NCBI RefSeq assembly: GCF_011752625.1
Contig: NZ_VWXD01000007.1
Span: 1-64,000, forward strand
Source: Candidatus Pantoea formicae
Lineage (GTDB): Bacteria > Pseudomonadota > Gammaproteobacteria > Enterobacterales > Enterobacteriaceae
DNA: 64,000 bases
Direction of reading: 5' to 3'
Shown piece by piece: positions 51,425-60,097 of this stretch. The position numbers and the translations under genes are program-made. The notes beneath the pieces are model-generated. The model did no database searches, was not told the DNA's origin, and saw nothing but the letters and a program-made list of their open reading frames with translations. The number at the start of each line of letters is the position of its first letter. Within the stretch, counting starts at the first letter, position 1.

Positions 51425-53833
51425 ATGTCGAATTCTTATGACTCCTCAAGTATCAAAGTTCTTAAAGGGCTTGATGCGGTACGCAAACGCCCGGGCATGT
51501 ACATCGGCGATACGGATGACGGCACCGGTCTGCATCACATGGTATTCGAGGTCGTGGATAACGCAATCGACGAAGCGCTCGCGGGTCACTGTAGTGACAT
51601 TGTAGTGACCATCCATGCGGACAATTCTGTGTCTGTTCAGGATGATGGCCGTGGTATTCCGACCGGCATTCACCCGGAAGAGGGTGTATCTGCGGCGGAA
51701 GTGATCATGACCGTCCTGCACGCCGGCGGTAAATTCGACGATAACTCGTATAAAGTGTCTGGTGGTCTGCACGGCGTAGGTGTTTCAGTGGTTAACGCCC
51801 TGTCGCAGAAACTGGAGCTGACGATTCGCCGTGAAGGTAAAGTGCATCAGCAGATTTACCAGCACGGTGTGCCACAGGCACCGCTGGCCGTATCCGGTGA
51901 TACCGAAGCCACCGGTACGCGCGTCCGCTTCTGGCCGAGTTATGAAACCTTCACCAACGTGATCGAATTCGAATACGACATCCTGGCTAAACGCCTGCGT
52001 GAACTGTCGTTCCTGAACTCGGGCGTGTCGATCCGTCTGGAAGACAAGCGTGACGGCAAGAGCGACCACTTCCACTATGAGGGCGGTATCAAAGCGTTCG
52101 TTGAGTATCTCAACAAGAACAAAACCCCAATTCACCCGACGGTGTTCTATTTCTCTAATGAGAAAGACGGTATCGGCGTGGAAGTGGCGTTGCAGTGGAA
52201 TGACGGTTTCCAGGAAAACATCTACTGCTTTACCAACAACATTCCACAGCGCGATGGTGGTACGCACCTGGCCGGCTTCCGTGCGGCAATGACGCGTACG
52301 CTGAACGCCTACATGGATAAAGAAGGCTACAGCAAAAAAGCCAAAGTGAGCGCCACCGGTGATGATGCGCGTGAAGGCCTGATTGCTGTGGTGTCGGTGA
52401 AAGTGCCAGATCCGAAGTTCTCCTCACAGACCAAAGACAAGCTGGTCTCTTCTGAGGTGAAATCGGCGGTTGAGCAGCAGATGAACGAACTGCTGAGCGA
52501 ATACCTGCTGGAAAACCCGTCAGACGCGAAAATCGTGGTTGGCAAAATTATTGATGCCGCGCGTGCACGTGAAGCGGCACGCCGTGCACGTGAAATGACC
52601 CGTCGTAAAGGCGCGCTGGACTTGGCTGGTCTGCCGGGCAAGCTGGCGGATTGCCAGGAACGTGACCCTGCGCTGTCTGAAATTTACCTTGTGGAAGGGG
52701 ACTCAGCGGGCGGCTCTGCGAAGCAGGGACGTAACCGTAAGAACCAGGCGATCCTGCCGTTGAAAGGTAAAATCCTCAACGTAGAGAAAGCGCGTTTCGA
52801 CAAGATGCTCTCTTCCCAAGAAGTGGCTACGCTGATCACCGCACTCGGCTGTGGTATCGGACGCGACGAATATAACCCGGACAAACTGCGTTATCACAGC
52901 ATCATCATCATGACCGATGCCGACGTCGATGGCTCGCACATCCGTACGCTGCTGTTGACCTTCTTCTACCGTCAGATGCCGGAAATCGTCGAGCGTGGTC
53001 ATGTTTATATTGCTCAGCCGCCACTGTACAAAGTGAAGAAAGGCAAGCAAGAACAGTACATTAAAGATGACGAAGCGATGGATCAGTACCAGATCGCTAT
53101 CGCGCTTGATGGTGCAACGCTGCATACCAACGCCAGTGCCCCGGCGCTGGGCGGCCAGCCGCTGGAAAATCTGGTGAGTGATTTCAACAGCACCCAGCGC
53201 ATGATCAAGCGTATGGAACGCCGCTTCCCAACGGCAATGCTGCGTGGCCTGATCTACCATCCAACCCTGAGCGATCTCAGCAATGAGGCCGCGGTTAAAG
53301 GCTGGATTGAAGGTTTAGTCGCATACCTGACCGAGCGCGAAGCGCACGGCAGCAGCTATATGGCCCACGTGCGCACCAACAGCGAACTGAACGTGTTCGA
53401 ACCGGTATTGCGTGTGCGTACGCACGGCGTTGATACCGACTATCCGATGGATAGCGAGTTCATTGATGGACCGGAATATCGCAAAATCTGTGGTCTGGGC
53501 GAGCAACTGCGCGGCCTGATTGAAGAAGATGCGTTTATCGAACGTGGCGATCGCCGTCAGCCAGTGACCAGCTTCGAGCAGGCGATTGAGTGGCTGGTGA
53601 AAGAGTCGCGCCGTGGTCTGTCAGTCCAGCGCTATAAAGGTCTGGGCGAAATGAACCCAGAGCAGCTGTGGGAAACCACCATGGATCCAGACAGCCGCCG
53701 CATGCTGCGCGTTACCATCAAAGATGCCATCGCAGCTGACCAACTGTTCACGACGCTGATGGGCGATGCAGTTGAACCGCGCCGTGCCTTCATTGAAGAG
53801 AACGCGCTGAAAGCGGCCAACATCGATATCTAA
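51425..53833 (+). CDS. gyrB: DNA gyrase subunit B
   Basis: An 802-residue ATPase subunit of gyrase. GHKL ATPase domain with EVVDNAIDEALAGH (42-55) and the GGLHGVGVSVVNALS loop (near 113); transducer domain; TOPRIM domain with EGDSAGGSAKQGRNRKNQA (near 424-442) and DADVDGSHIRT (near 498); then the enterobacterial-type insert and tail ENALKAANIDI. Two residues shorter than E. coli, within the insert (near 560-620), where sequence divergence is greatest. ATG 51425 is preferred to the adjacent TTG. Confidence 0.98.
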   Translation: MSNSYDSSSIKVLKGLDAVRKRPGMYIGDTDDGTGLHHMVFEVVDNAIDEALAGHCSDIVVTIHADNSVSVQDDGRGIPTGIHPEEGVSAAEVIMTVLHAGGKFDDNSYKVSGGLHGVGVSVVNALSQKLELTIRREGKVHQQIYQHGVPQAPLAVSGDTEATGTRVRFWPSYETFTNVIEFEYDILAKRLRELSFLNSGVSIRLEDKRDGKSDHFHYEGGIKAFVEYLNKNKTPIHPTVFYFSNEKDGIGVEVALQWNDGFQENIYCFTNNIPQRDGGTHLAGFRAAMTRTLNAYMDKEGYSKKAKVSATGDDAREGLIAVVSVKVPDPKFSSQTKDKLVSSEVKSAVEQQMNELLSEYLLENPSDAKIVVGKIIDAARAREAARRAREMTRRKGALDLAGLPGKLADCQERDPALSEIYLVEGDSAGGSAKQGRNRKNQAILPLKGKILNVEKARFDKMLSSQEVATLITALGCGIGRDEYNPDKLRYHSIIIMTDADVDGSHIRTLLLTFFYRQMPEIVERGHVYIAQPPLYKVKKGKQEQYIKDDEAMDQYQIAIALDGATLHTNASAPALGGQPLENLVSDFNSTQRMIKRMERRFPTAMLRGLIYHPTLSDLSNEAAVKGWIEGLVAYLTEREAHGSSYMAHVRTNSELNVFEPVLRVRTHGVDTDYPMDSEFIDGPEYRKICGLGEQLRGLIEEDAFIERGDRRQPVTSFEQAIEWLVKESRRGLSVQRYKGLGEMNPEQLWETTMDPDSRRMLRVTIKDAIAADQLFTTLMGDAVEPRRAFIEENALKAANIDI

Positions 53834-53840
53834 TCTGTTC

Positions 53841-53868
53841 AACCCTTCCCAATCGGGAAGGGTTTTTT
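53841..53868 (+). terminator. gyrB terminator
   Basis: CCCTTCCC (53843-53850) and GGGAAGGG (53855-53862) form a perfect 8-bp stem with an AATC loop, followed by six T. Ends the dnaA-dnaN-recF-gyrB block. Confidence 0.94.
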
Positions 53869-54028
53869 ATTCCCCGCATTTTGCTATTCTCCTGACAATC
53901 TTTTTTTTCCTTAAAAAACATCTGCGTTAGTTTTTGTTTGCTTCCGTTTTTCCCCGAGTGCTGAGATCCGTATCACTTTCATAAACCGCCGTCTCCCTTA
54001 CGCTTGCGTGCGAAGCGGAGGAGAGCGC

Positions 54029-55225
54029 ATGTTTTTGGAAGAACGACGTAGCCAGATTTTGCAGTGGCTGGATGAACACGAGCGCGTCACGGTGAATGGG
54101 CTGGCTAGTCAGCTTGGTGTGACACGGGAAACCATTCGCACCGATCTCAGCGCATTGGCGCAGCAGGGATTAGTGCAGCGCTGCTATGGCGGTGCCATTG
54201 CGTTACGCCGCAACATGCAGGAAAAACTGATCAGCGAAAGCGGTAACTTTGAGGTGTTATTACAGCGCCTTCAGTCACGCAAAGCATCGGGAAAGTCGTC
54301 AGGAAAGCAGGGGAAAGTCTGCATTCTCGGTGCGTTTAACGTTGATATCGTGGCGAAAGTGGCGCGCTTTCCGCAAAGTGGCGAATCGCTGATGGCACTC
54401 GGGAGCACCCTGGGACCGGGCGGCAAAGGGGCTAACCAGGCGATGGCGGCCAGTTGTGCCGGCACTCGCGTCCATTTTGTGGCCAAAGTGGGGACTGACC
54501 AGTTCAGCCAGTTCGCGTTCGATCATCTGTCAGCATCCGACATTCACTCTTTCCGTCTCTACCAAACAGACACCGAACCCACCGGCAGCGCCATCATTTA
54601 CGTCTCGCAGGAAAATGGCGAGAACATGATTGCGATCTACTCGGGTGCTAATAAAACCGTCACCGATGAAGAAATTGCCGAACTCACGCACGAATTAACC
54701 GATGCGGATGTGATGTTGCTGCAGTTGGAGAACAACTTTGAGGCCACCCGCAGCGCCATCCGGCTCGCTCACACTTTAGGCGTGCGCGTCATCATGAACC
54801 CTGCACCGTTTTCCGCTGACGTGGTGAGCTGCTTGCCGATGATTGATGTCCTCACGCCGAACGAAACGGAAGCTTCGCGCCTGTCTGGGATTGAAATCCT
54901 TGACCTGCCGAGTGCGCGTGCAGCCGCGCAGGCGATTGTCGCGCTAGGTGCAAGGCGCGTGATCATCACCATGGGATCGCGCGGCGCGCTGCTGTTTGAT
55001 AACCAACAATTCCACCATATTCCGGCTTTTCCAGCGTTCAGTGTTGATACCACGGGTGCAGGGGATGCCTTCAATGGCGCGCTGGCTGCGGCATTAGCCC
55101 AGGGTCAAAGTCTGCTACAGGCCGCGACCTGGGCATCGGCCTTCGCTTCGCTGGCAGTAGAGCGAGAAGGGGCCAGCAACATGCCCGACCGTCAGCAGGT
55201 GCTGACCCGACTTCAACAACGATAA
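54029..55225 (+). CDS. Fusion of DeoR-type regulator and PfkB sugar kinase
   Basis: A 398-residue protein joining two families. Residues 1-60 are a DeoR-type winged helix-turn-helix (FLEERRSQILQWLDEHERVTV, then LASQLGVTRETIRTDLSALA, then VQRCYGGAIAL, the typical DeoR end). A linker with SGKSSGK follows. Residues 96-398 form a ribokinase-like PfkB kinase, with signature 1 GPGGKGANQA (129-138) and signature 2 DTTGAGD (340-346, catalytic Asp346). The usual DeoR effector domain is replaced by the kinase, so the substrate or phosphorylated product may itself be the inducer (inference). GGAGGAGA precedes ATG 54029. First gene of a four-gene cluster; substrate unknown. Confidence 0.87.
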   Translation: MFLEERRSQILQWLDEHERVTVNGLASQLGVTRETIRTDLSALAQQGLVQRCYGGAIALRRNMQEKLISESGNFEVLLQRLQSRKASGKSSGKQGKVCILGAFNVDIVAKVARFPQSGESLMALGSTLGPGGKGANQAMAASCAGTRVHFVAKVGTDQFSQFAFDHLSASDIHSFRLYQTDTEPTGSAIIYVSQENGENMIAIYSGANKTVTDEEIAELTHELTDADVMLLQLENNFEATRSAIRLAHTLGVRVIMNPAPFSADVVSCLPMIDVLTPNETEASRLSGIEILDLPSARAAAQAIVALGARRVIITMGSRGALLFDNQQFHHIPAFPAFSVDTTGAGDAFNGALAAALAQGQSLLQAATWASAFASLAVEREGASNMPDRQQVLTRLQQR

Positions 55226-55269
55226 ACCCAATAATGAATCACAGCGGTTCTCCGCTGGCAGGAGAGATG

Positions 55270-56193
55270 ATGAAAAAGATTGAAGGCATTGTACCGGTCA
55301 TGTTGACCCCGTTTACCCCGGATAACCAGATTGATTATCCCGGCCTGGAAAAGTTGATCGGCTGGTATTTGCAAGAGGGTGTCGATGCACTGTTCGCGGT
55401 GTGTCAGTCGAGCGAGATGCAGTATCTCAGCCTTGAAGAACGCGTTGAGCTGGCACGCTTTGTGGTAGAAAAAGTACAGGGGCGTGTTCCGGTGATCGCC
55501 TCTGGTCATATCAGCGACGACCTGACCGAACAAACCACCGAGCTGCAAGCCATGGCCAAAACCGGCATTGATGCGCTGGTGCTGGTGACCAATCATCTTG
55601 ATCCGAAGAATCAAGGTAGCGAAACATTTTATGCTCACATCAACCATCTGCTGGAGGCATTGCCAGTCGATTTACCGCTAGGTCTGTATGAGTGCCCGGC
55701 ACCTTATCGCCGCCTGTTAACGGATGACGAGTTCAGCTTCTGTGCTAACAGCGGTCGTTTCGTGGTGCTGAAAGATGTGAGTTGTGATCTGCCTACCGTT
55801 GAGCGTCGCGTCAAGCTGGCAGAAGGCACGCCGCTGGCGGTCATCAATGCGAATGCCGCGATTGCCTGGCCGGCGATGCAGGCAGGTTCAAAAGGTTTCA
55901 GTGGCGTGTTCACCAATTTCCATCCGGGCCTGTATCACTGGCTGTATCACCAAGGTTCACAGCAGCCGGATAAAGCCCATGAACTGTCTCTGTTCCTGTC
56001 CCTGAGCGCGGTGACCGAGACCCTCGGCTATCCGAAAAACGCCAAAATCTATCACCAGCGCCTCGGTACTTTTGCTAGCGAGCACTGCCGTGTGAACAAA
56101 GATGACGTGCTGGAAAAATTCTGGGGTTTGAGCGTACTGCTCGATCAAATCCGAGATGGCAGCGCGTTGTGGCAGCCGCGCGTAGCCAAATAA
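55270..56193 (+). CDS. Dihydrodipicolinate synthase / N-acetylneuraminate lyase family aldolase
   Basis: A 307-residue class I aldolase-type TIM barrel. The Schiff-base Lys is K168 in FVVLKDVSCD and the catalytic Tyr is Y140 in GLYECPAP (family YNxP-like). The GTTGE loop of DapA is changed to QSSE (46-49), arguing against true dihydrodipicolinate synthase and for a sugar-acid lyase or aldolase. ATG 55270 is 5 nt after GGAG, better than 55267. It lies 44 nt after the fused kinase-regulator and 73 nt before the YhcH-like gene. A 2-keto-3-deoxy sugar acid is the natural guess for substrate; not proven. Confidence 0.8.
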   Translation: MKKIEGIVPVMLTPFTPDNQIDYPGLEKLIGWYLQEGVDALFAVCQSSEMQYLSLEERVELARFVVEKVQGRVPVIASGHISDDLTEQTTELQAMAKTGIDALVLVTNHLDPKNQGSETFYAHINHLLEALPVDLPLGLYECPAPYRRLLTDDEFSFCANSGRFVVLKDVSCDLPTVERRVKLAEGTPLAVINANAAIAWPAMQAGSKGFSGVFTNFHPGLYHWLYHQGSQQPDKAHELSLFLSLSAVTETLGYPKNAKIYHQRLGTFASEHCRVNKDDVLEKFWGLSVLLDQIRDGSALWQPRVAK

Positions 56194-56266
56194 ATCCTCT
56201 GAAGGGAGGATGTTTATCCTCCCGCTGTACCTGAACCCACTAACGATAACGACACGGGAAAACATC

Positions 56267-56761
56267 ATGATTGTATGCGATCGACTGGACTGGCCGCGCG
56301 AGCGCCACGCTTTTCATCCCATAGTTGACCAGGCTATTCGCTGGATTGCGGAGACCGATTTCAGCCAGCTGGAAGCAGGGAAATACGATTTACTGCCCAA
56401 CAACCAGATGTTCTGTCTGGTGCAGGAAATGGAGACTGAGCCGGCAAGTGCACGCCGTGCCGAGTCGCATTTTAACTATGTTGATATCCAATATTTACTG
56501 GAAGGACGTGAGAATATCGGTGTGGCACGTGCCCATCCGCAGCACGTCATTACTGAAGATTTGCGCAGTGAGCGCGATGTGGTGTTTTATCAGGACACCA
56601 TTGATGAGTCGATGATTACGCTGACGCCAGGCCAGTTTGCGCTGTTTTTCCCGCACGATGTTCATCGTCCGTGCTGTGCCGCGCCCGAAGTACAGCGCAT
56701 TCGCAAAGCGGTGATTAAAATCCATCTCGACTTGTTCTCTGCCCCGCAGGAGGCGTCATGA
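56267..56761 (+). CDS. YhcH/YjgK/YiaL family protein (possible sugar anomerase)
   Basis: A 164-residue cupin-like protein of the DUF386 family (YhcH/NanQ, YiaL, EbgC). Markers are ARRAESHFNYVDIQYLLEGREN (near residues 64-85) and the metal-site FFPHDVHRPC near 132-141. YhcH in E. coli belongs to the sialic acid operon and speeds anomerisation of released sugars. Its place next to a NanA-family aldolase mirrors that operon. The stop overlaps the following MFS gene by 4 nt (ATGA). Confidence 0.82.
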   Translation: MIVCDRLDWPRERHAFHPIVDQAIRWIAETDFSQLEAGKYDLLPNNQMFCLVQEMETEPASARRAESHFNYVDIQYLLEGRENIGVARAHPQHVITEDLRSERDVVFYQDTIDESMITLTPGQFALFFPHDVHRPCCAAPEVQRIRKAVIKIHLDLFSAPQEAS

Positions 56762-58047
56762 AACCCTCCGCGCATACGTTATCTGACGCGACCCTCGCGC
56801 CAACCACGGCGGTAAGCAAACTGCGTTGGGGCATTGTGTTGCTTTTACTGTTGGCGGCGGTGGTTAACTACCTTGATCGCGCCAACCTCAGCATCGCCAA
56901 CACCACCATTGCTGCCGAGTTTGGCTTCTCGCAAACCGAAATGGGACTGTTACTGTCGGCGTTTCTCTGGCCTTATGCGCTGGCGAACCTCCCTGCTGGC
57001 TGGTTAGTCGATAAGTTTGGCCCAAAGCGCATGTTTTCATGGGCGCTGGGACTGTGGTCGACCTTTACCGTGCTGGCATCCTTTGTGAATAGCTACAGCT
57101 TCTTCTATGGCTTACGCATGATGTTGGGTATTGCCGAATCACCCTTTTTCACCTCAGGCATCAAGATCACCCATCGCTGGTTTGGTGATAACGAACGTGG
57201 ATTACCCACGGCGATCATCAATACCGGCTCGCAAATCGCCAATGCGATTGCGCCACCGATTCTCACCGTATTGTTGCTGACATTGGGCTGGCGCGGCATG
57301 TTTGTTGCGATTGGCTTAATGGGCATTCCTTTGCTGCTGGCATGGTGGAAGTTTTACCGCGACCCGAATGCGCGTGAAGATGCGTTGTTGCACGCAGGTC
57401 ATCGCAGCGTGGCAACGGCGGATGAGAAAGCGCAGTCCAGCTGGGGTGCCTTGTTCCGCCATAGCACCACCTGGTTTATGGTGATCGGCAACTTCTCCAT
57501 CATGTTTACCATCTGGGTTTATCTCACCTGGCTGCCGGGCTATCTGGAAAAATCCTTGGGCTTCAGCCTAAAAGCAACCGGTTGGATCGCCTCCATTCCC
57601 TTCTTCGCCGGGATATTAGGGGTGCTGGTGGGCGGCATGTTGTCCGATCGCCTGGTGCGCCGCGGCGTTCGTGCGATTACCGCGCGTAAAGTGCCGATTG
57701 TGACCGGTGCGGCGCTGGCAGCTTGCTTTGTGGCACCGATTCCGTTTGTCGATAGCACGCCATTAGCGATTGGTTTGCTGGCGATGGGCTACTTCTGCTC
57801 GCAGATGCCACAAGGGGCACTTTGGACGCTGGCCAGTGATATTGCACCAAAATCTCAAGTGGCTTCATTGGGTGCGATTCAGAACTTTGGTGGCTTCCTG
57901 GGTGCGGCAATGGCACCGATTGTCACCGGCATCATCCTTGATACCACCGGCAAATTTACCAATGTCTTCTTGCTGGGGGCGGGTTTGCTGATGCTGGGCG
58001 CGTTGAGCTATGGCTTGTTTGTGCGTAAGCCGCTTGCCGTAAAATAG
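56758..58047 (+). CDS. MFS transporter, anion:cation symporter family (sugar acid)
   Basis: A 429-residue 12-TM carrier of the ACS family, which includes DgoT, ExuT and GudP. The first helix ends in VVNYLDRANLSIANTTI; motif A is PAGWLVDKFGPKRMFS; MMLGIAESPFFTSGIKITHRWF is the typical ACS segment near residue 121-142. Homologues carry hexonates, hexuronates or glucarate with H+. It is translationally coupled to the YhcH-like gene, so it probably imports the substrate of this cluster. Confidence 0.86.
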   Translation: MKPSAHTLSDATLAPTTAVSKLRWGIVLLLLLAAVVNYLDRANLSIANTTIAAEFGFSQTEMGLLLSAFLWPYALANLPAGWLVDKFGPKRMFSWALGLWSTFTVLASFVNSYSFFYGLRMMLGIAESPFFTSGIKITHRWFGDNERGLPTAIINTGSQIANAIAPPILTVLLLTLGWRGMFVAIGLMGIPLLLAWWKFYRDPNAREDALLHAGHRSVATADEKAQSSWGALFRHSTTWFMVIGNFSIMFTIWVYLTWLPGYLEKSLGFSLKATGWIASIPFFAGILGVLVGGMLSDRLVRRGVRAITARKVPIVTGAALAACFVAPIPFVDSTPLAIGLLAMGYFCSQMPQGALWTLASDIAPKSQVASLGAIQNFGGFLGAAMAPIVTGIILDTTGKFTNVFLLGAGLLMLGALSYGLFVRKPLAVK

Positions 58048-58135
58048 CCTGAAGTGCCGTCCATCGTCGATTAACTGGTCAATGTGAGCTGAATCGCGCT
58101 AGCATTAAACAAACTCTGACTTAACCGAGGATGTT

Positions 58136-58945
58136 ATGGCGATAAAATTGATTGCGATCGATATGGACGGCACGCTACTTAACCCGCAGCACGAGGTCAC
58201 GGCAGCTGTAAAATCGGCGATTGGGCGTGCGCGGGATAAAGGGGTTTCCATTGTGCTGGCAACCGGTCGCCCTTTAGTCGGCATCGAGCGCTATCTGATG
58301 GAACTCGATATGCAGCAGCCTGGCCAGTATTGCATCAGCAACAACGGCGCTTTGGTTCATAGCGCGGTTAACGGTGATGTCGTGGCTGAAAAGACGCTGA
58401 GCTTTGATGACTATCTCTACATTGAACAGCTGGCGCGCGACCTCGGCGTGCATTTCCAGGCGTTCGACAAATCCTTCCTCTACACGCCAAACAAAGACAT
58501 CAGCGAATACACCATCCATGAAGCCAGCCTGACCGGCATTCCAGTGCGTTACCGTGCGGTGGAGGAGATGGACCCCGCCACGCGCTTCCCGAAACTGATG
58601 ATGATCGACAAGCCACATCTGTTGGATAAGGCGATTGCTGGCCTGCCTGCGCGCGCCCGTGATAGCTACACCATCCTGAAAAGCGCACCTTATTACCTGG
58701 AAATTCTCAATCCGCTGGTCAACAAAGGCTACGGCGTGAAAATGCTGGCCGATAAACTGGGTCTGCAGCAGTCGGAAGTGATGGCAATTGGCGATCAGGA
58801 AAACGATCTGGCGATGATTGAATATGCTGGAACCGGCGTAGCGATGGGCAATGCGATTGATTCGGTAAAAAGCATTGCGCAGTTCGTGACGAAAACCAAT
58901 ATGGAAGATGGTGTCGCCCACGCTATTGAAGAGTTAGTGCTGTAA
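58136..58945 (+). CDS. yidA: Sugar-phosphatase YidA (HAD/Cof family)
   Basis: A 269-residue Cof-type HAD phosphatase. Motif I IAIDMDGTLLNP (residues 7-18), motif II VLATGRP near 40, motif III Lys in LVNKGYGVKML and motif IV GDQENDLAMIEYAGTGVAMGNA near 217-238. E. coli YidA dephosphorylates several sugar phosphates in vitro, with preference for erythrose 4-phosphate and alpha-glucose 1-phosphate. In E. coli it also lies between gyrB (with yidB) and the dgo operon; yidB is absent here. Confidence 0.93.
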   Translation: MAIKLIAIDMDGTLLNPQHEVTAAVKSAIGRARDKGVSIVLATGRPLVGIERYLMELDMQQPGQYCISNNGALVHSAVNGDVVAEKTLSFDDYLYIEQLARDLGVHFQAFDKSFLYTPNKDISEYTIHEASLTGIPVRYRAVEEMDPATRFPKLMMIDKPHLLDKAIAGLPARARDSYTILKSAPYYLEILNPLVNKGYGVKMLADKLGLQQSEVMAIGDQENDLAMIEYAGTGVAMGNAIDSVKSIAQFVTKTNMEDGVAHAIEELVL

Positions 58946-59012
58946 TCCTTTCTGTTGCGGGCAGCGCGCTGCTGTCCGCCTCTCTGAGTTCATCCCTCAA
59001 ATGCCGACTGAT
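58946..59012. other. Spacer downstream of yidA
   Basis: Start of the 453-bp yidA-dgoR gap. A short stem GCGGGCAG/CTGTCCGC (58957-58964 and 58972-58979) could weakly terminate yidA. The rest of the gap holds a hairpin array (59013-59253) and the DgoR-type operator (59278-59311). Confidence 0.45.
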
Positions 59013-59253
59013 CGCCATAAATGGCGACACGACGAATGATTGTTCCGATTCCCGTAAAGCATGTCTTCATACTCCAAAAGGGATGAACCAGCGAACGATC
59101 AGTCCCGTTTCCACCCGGTGCGCATTGCTACACCATCAATGATCACCCAACGAGGTTGCCCCTGAGTTTCTGCCGAGTGCGCACTGATCCGTCATAAGTG
59201 ATGCCCCAACCCACACTTAGATCGATTTCGTCGGGTGCACATTTATGCGCCGA
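59013..59253. repeat. Array of five degenerate palindromic units
   Basis: Five imperfect inverted repeats have centres near 59019, 59076, 59132, 59191 and 59242, i.e. 51-59 bp apart. Examples: CGCCAT-AA-ATGGCG (59013-59026), TTCAT..ATGAA (59066-59087), GGTG-cg-CATTG..CAATG-at-CACC (59117-59147), CACT..AGTG (59182-59200), TCGG..CCGA around 'gtgcacatttatgcg' (59231-59253). Units share GTGC(G/A)CA starts. They look like REP-type intergenic repeats in a decayed tandem. Confidence 0.55.
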
Positions 59254-59277
59254 TGGATTGTCTATTATGTGATCCAG

Positions 59278-59311
59278 ATTGTAGTACAACTTGATATGTT
59301 GGTACTACAAT
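59278..59311. promoter_or_regulatory. DgoR operator (two FadR-type sites)
   Basis: ATTGTAGTAC (59278-59287) and GTACTACAAT (59302-59311) are perfect inverted arms. Each lies in a site fitting the FadR-subfamily pattern TNGTNNNACNA: TTGTAGTACAA at 59279-59289 and, on the other strand, TTGTAGTACCA at 59300-59310. Their centres are 21 bp apart, two helical turns. Located 88 bp before dgoR. Confidence 0.8.
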
Positions 59312-59398
59312 CTGCGTCATGGCGTGAGGTGGTGGTTAGTTTTCACGTGTCGAAAGCAGTAATCTGGTGAGCGACCGTCTTTCACTGAATGGAACATC

Positions 59399-60097
59399 AT
59401 GACGCAAGAACAATTAAGCAAAACCGAGCGCATCATCCTGACGCTGGGTGAAGAAATTGTCGCAGGGAAGTATGTGCCAGGTGCTGCGTTGCCCGCCGAA
59501 GCGGAGTTGTGTGAGCGCTTTGGCACCTCGCGCAACATTATCCGCGAAGTGTTTCGCTCGCTGATGGCAAAGCGGCTAATGGAGATGAAGCGCTATCGTG
59601 GCGCTTTCGTCACCTCGCGCAATCAGTGGAATTACCTCGATAGTGATGTACTGCAGTGGGCGCTGGCGCACGACCAAGATCCAAGGCTGATTGCTGCGAT
59701 GAGCGAAGTGCGCGTGCTGGTGGAGCCCCAAATTGCACGCTGGTCGGCTGAACGCGCGACCTCAACCGATTTGGCGGCGATTGAACAGGCTTATAACGAC
59801 ATGGTTGCTCATCATCTCGATCGTGAAGCGTTCAATGAGGCAGATATCCGCTACCACGAAGCAGTGCTGGCCTCGGTGCACAATCCGGTACTGCAGCAGC
59901 TTAATGTGGCGATCAGTCAATTGCAGAAAGCGGTGTTTGCGAAAACCTATATGGCGGATTCCGGCAACATGCCGCGCACCTTAGCCGAACACAAAGCGCT
60001 ATTCGATGCCATTCGTCATCAGGATGGCGACGCGGCGGAACAGGCGGCAAAAGCGATGATCGCCAGCTCCACCGCCCGACTCAAGGAGATTATGTGA
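59399..60097 (+). CDS. dgoR: Galactonate operon repressor DgoR (GntR/FadR family)
   Basis: A 232-residue repressor released by D-galactonate. The N-terminal winged helix contains KYVPGAALPAEAELCERFGTSRNIIREVFRSL (residues 23-54), the GntR recognition region. The C-terminal FCD domain has the conserved EADIRYHEAVLASVHNPVL segment with the metal-binding Asp and His, and EHKALFDAIRHQDGDAAEQA. It aligns along its length with E. coli DgoR. First gene of dgoRKADT; its stop overlaps the GTG of dgoK. Confidence 0.95.
   Translation: MTQEQLSKTERIILTLGEEIVAGKYVPGAALPAEAELCERFGTSRNIIREVFRSLMAKRLMEMKRYRGAFVTSRNQWNYLDSDVLQWALAHDQDPRLIAAMSEVRVLVEPQIARWSAERATSTDLAAIEQAYNDMVAHHLDREAFNEADIRYHEAVLASVHNPVLQQLNVAISQLQKAVFAKTYMADSGNMPRTLAEHKALFDAIRHQDGDAAEQAAKAMIASSTARLKEIM

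Noticed and set aside
59013..59253. Possible CRISPR array
   Set aside because: The units are only loosely similar palindromes, not identical direct repeats with unique spacers, and no cas genes are present.
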